Made by a program: the position numbers and the translations under genes. 64,000 nt of DNA from Pelagibacterium xiamenense (GTDB lineage: Bacteria; Pseudomonadota; Alphaproteobacteria; Rhizobiales; Devosiaceae), in contig NZ_JAJOYS010000001.1 in NCBI RefSeq assembly GCF_021166475.1, positions 1,240,001 to 1,304,000 on the forward strand. Reading direction: 5' to 3'. Positions 62,234 through 64,000 of the stretch are shown in pieces; the first letter of the stretch is position 1, and every line of letters starts with the position of its first letter. The notes below the pieces were generated by a model. It did not search any database. It saw nothing but the letters and a program-made list of their open reading frames with translations, and was not told where the DNA came from.

Positions 62234-63784
62234 GTGCCCGCAAAACTCGCGTCCAAGCCGCTTCTCGAAGTCCGCAACGCGACTGTTTCCGACATCCCCG
62301 ACATCATCAAATTGGCCGCCCGCGTCTATCCCGACGAGGGGCCGTATCTCCCCGGCACCATCCGCGGCCAGATCAACGCCTTCCCCGAAGGCCAGTTCGT
62401 CGCCATTTACGACGGTGAGATCGTCGGCTATGCCGCCACGCTCCGGCTCGCCGAGCGCCAGATCTTCCGCCAGCACACCTGGGAAAACATTACCGGCGCG
62501 GGTTACGCGAGCCTTCACAACGCCAAGGGCGAATGGCTTTACGGTGTCGAGGTCTGCGTCGATCCCGGCCGCCGCCGCGCACGGATCGGCAAGCGGCTCT
62601 ACGAGGCCCGCCAGCGACTGTGCGACGAACTCTGGCTCAAGGGTATCGCCTTCGGCGGCCGGCTGCCCGGCTACCGGCGCAACAAGAAGGATTACCCGCG
62701 CATCAAGGACTATTTCGAGGCCGTGCGGGACCGCGAGGTACGCGATCCGGTCGCGAGCTTCCAGATGAAGCTCGGCTTTGAGGCCGAAATGCTCCTGCGC
62801 AACTATCACCCCGAGGACGCCGCGTCGGGTGGACACGCAGCGCTTATGGTCTGGCGCAACCCGCGCTACGATCCCGAGGATGAGCAGCGGCCCGCCCATA
62901 TGCGGTCCAAGGAAACCGTGCGCGTTACGACCGTGCAGCTCGAAGCGCGGCGGTTCCCGAACGCCGAGGCCTTCTTCGAGCACATGCAGTATTTCGTAGA
63001 GGTCGCCGCCGATTACGGCTCGGATTTCATCGCCTTCCCCGAACTCCTGACCCTCATGCTCCTCTCGAGCGAGCCCGAGCGTCCGCCGCACGAGGCGGTC
63101 AAGCGCCTGACCGAATACACCCCCGAATTCGTCGAGCGCATGCAGAAGATGGCGCTTGCCTGGAACATCAACATCATCGGCGGCTCGCACCCCACCATCA
63201 CCGACGATGGCGACATTCAGAACGTCTGCTACGTCTTTCTGCGCGACGGCACCATCCACGCCCAGGAAAAGATGCACCCGACCCCCGACGAGCGGGATTA
63301 CTGGGGCATCGTCGGCGGCGATACGGTCGACGTCATCGATACCGATTGCGGCCCCATCGGTGTGATGATCTGCTACGACGCCGAATTCCCCGAAGTCGCC
63401 CGGCGCCTTGCCGACCAGGGCGCGCGGATCATGTTCGTGCCCTATTGCACCGACACCCGTCAGGGGCACCTGCGCGTCCGCTATTGCTGTCAGGCGCGCA
63501 CCATCGAAAACCAGTGCTACGTCGTCACCTCCGGGATCACCGGCAACCTCGCCAATGTCGATAACCTCGACATCAACTACGCCCACTCGGCCATCCTCAC
63601 CCCCTCGGACATGCCCTTCGCCCGCGACGGCATCGCAGCCGAAGCGAGCGAGAACGTCGAGATGGTCGTTGTGGCCGATCTCAACGTCTCGACTTTGCAG
63701 TGGGCACGCGCGCAGGGCGCCGTGCGCAACCTGCGCGACCGGCGCTTCGATCTTTATCGGGTGCGCTGGAAAGACGGCGGGTAG
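62234..63784 (+). CDS. GNAT acetyltransferase - carbon-nitrogen hydrolase fusion
   Basis: A 516-aa two-domain protein. Residues about 10-215 are a GNAT fold (VEVCVDPGRRRARIGKRLYE is the CoA-binding turn). Residues about 230-516 are a nitrilase-fold amidohydrolase with Glu270 (AFPELLT), Lys346 (AQEKMHP) and Cys380 (MICYDAEFPE). The start is GTG 62234. Both active sites look intact, so it could acetylate and hydrolyse related amides, or one domain could be regulatory. Substrate unknown; neighbours give no clue. Confidence 0.9.
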   Translation: MPAKLASKPLLEVRNATVSDIPDIIKLAARVYPDEGPYLPGTIRGQINAFPEGQFVAIYDGEIVGYAATLRLAERQIFRQHTWENITGAGYASLHNAKGEWLYGVEVCVDPGRRRARIGKRLYEARQRLCDELWLKGIAFGGRLPGYRRNKKDYPRIKDYFEAVRDREVRDPVASFQMKLGFEAEMLLRNYHPEDAASGGHAALMVWRNPRYDPEDEQRPAHMRSKETVRVTTVQLEARRFPNAEAFFEHMQYFVEVAADYGSDFIAFPELLTLMLLSSEPERPPHEAVKRLTEYTPEFVERMQKMALAWNINIIGGSHPTITDDGDIQNVCYVFLRDGTIHAQEKMHPTPDERDYWGIVGGDTVDVIDTDCGPIGVMICYDAEFPEVARRLADQGARIMFVPYCTDTRQGHLRVRYCCQARTIENQCYVVTSGITGNLANVDNLDINYAHSAILTPSDMPFARDGIAAEASENVEMVVVADLNVSTLQWARAQGAVRNLRDRRFDLYRVRWKDGG

Positions 63785-63805
63785 GTTATCTCCGGCGGGA
63801 TTGCG

Positions 63806-64000
63806 TCACTGGGCTGTCGCCCCCTCCGCGTCAGCCCCGGTAAACTCCCGCTCGAGATTGCGCAGCGCGGCGGTAAGACCGTTGCGGTTGCCGCGGACCA
63901 TGTCCTCGCCGGCAAAGGATGCAACCTGCGCGGTCACATCGAGCCGGGTTGCCGCGCCTTGCGCGGTGAGCTCGAAACTGATGAGCGAGGCCGAAAGCTG
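63806..64000 (-). CDS. SRPBCC/AHSA1 domain protein, C-terminal end only
   Basis: The last 64 codons are visible; the gene continues past the window edge. LISFELTAQGAATRLDVTAQ and SFAGEDMVRGNRNGLTAALR fit the last strands and long helix of the AHSA1 (activator of Hsp90 ATPase-like) START-fold family. The family binds hydrophobic ligands; no function is assigned. Confidence 0.75.
   Translation of the reverse strand, partial: QLSASLISFELTAQGAATRLDVTAQVASFAGEDMVRGNRNGLTAALRNLEREFTGADAEGATAQ

Overview
The window is GC-rich alphaproteobacterial chromosome, most likely Hyphomicrobiales (Rhizobiales) and perhaps Devosiaceae (Devosia/Pelagibacterium-like). The placement rests on the ccmIEFH (cycHJKL)-degP-two-component-glnE block, a FeuP/FeuQ-type two-component pair, and a complete gene transfer agent (GTA) gene set. 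The genus is inference. No rRNA, tRNA, CRISPR array or transposase gene was seen.

Left part (1-12.6 kb): housekeeping and small accessory genes. These are the start of ilvD (cut by the window edge), an AT-richer orphan trypsin-like protein next to a long perfect palindrome, an esterase, a DHFR-family reductase, three VOC-fold proteins (two in tandem), a CorA Mg2+ channel, a PreP-type M16C peptidase, a TagO/VasI-like secreted protein, ilvA, and a NaChBac/NavAb-type voltage-gated sodium channel.

Middle part (12.66-30.31 kb): an RcGTA-like head-to-tail cluster in the canonical order: TerS, TerL, portal, small membrane protein, protease, capsid, connectors, tail tube, chaperones, short tape measure, distal tail, hub, NlpC/P60 peptidase, and the 1252-aa megatron. 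A DUF2793 protein and a lysozyme-holin reading frame follow. No integrase, repressor or replication gene is present, so it reads as a domesticated GTA rather than a prophage. Two toxin-antitoxin modules interrupt it. A hicAB unit, with hicA frameshifted and hicB intact, lies between TerL and portal with a small TPR-like gene. A parDE-like pair on the opposite strand lies between tail-tube gene g9 and g10. A 46-bp promoter-like element occurs upstream of TerS and again just after the hicAB terminator, upstream of the portal gene. This would let transcription restart past the insertion.

Right-middle (30.37-49.4 kb): a FeuN-like periplasmic protein with FeuP/FeuQ, a lipoprotein, a conserved unknown, two overlapping FAD-oxidoreductase-like genes, cytochrome c maturation genes ccmI-E-F-H, a TauE/SafE permease, DegP protease behind a candidate ECF-type promoter, a second OmpR/histidine-kinase pair, and glnE.

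Right end (49.4-64 kb): a PAS histidine kinase, two paralogous ABC exporters, an isoprenylcysteine methyltransferase-like protein, a beta-mannosidase with a lyxose/mannose isomerase, a serine beta-lactamase-fold hydrolase, a PQQ-type sugar dehydrogenase, a GNAT-nitrilase fusion, and a partial AHSA1/SRPBCC gene. Related TCAAG-TATATA-CTTGA palindromes lie at the promoters of both ABC exporters and the serine hydrolase, suggesting one small regulon.
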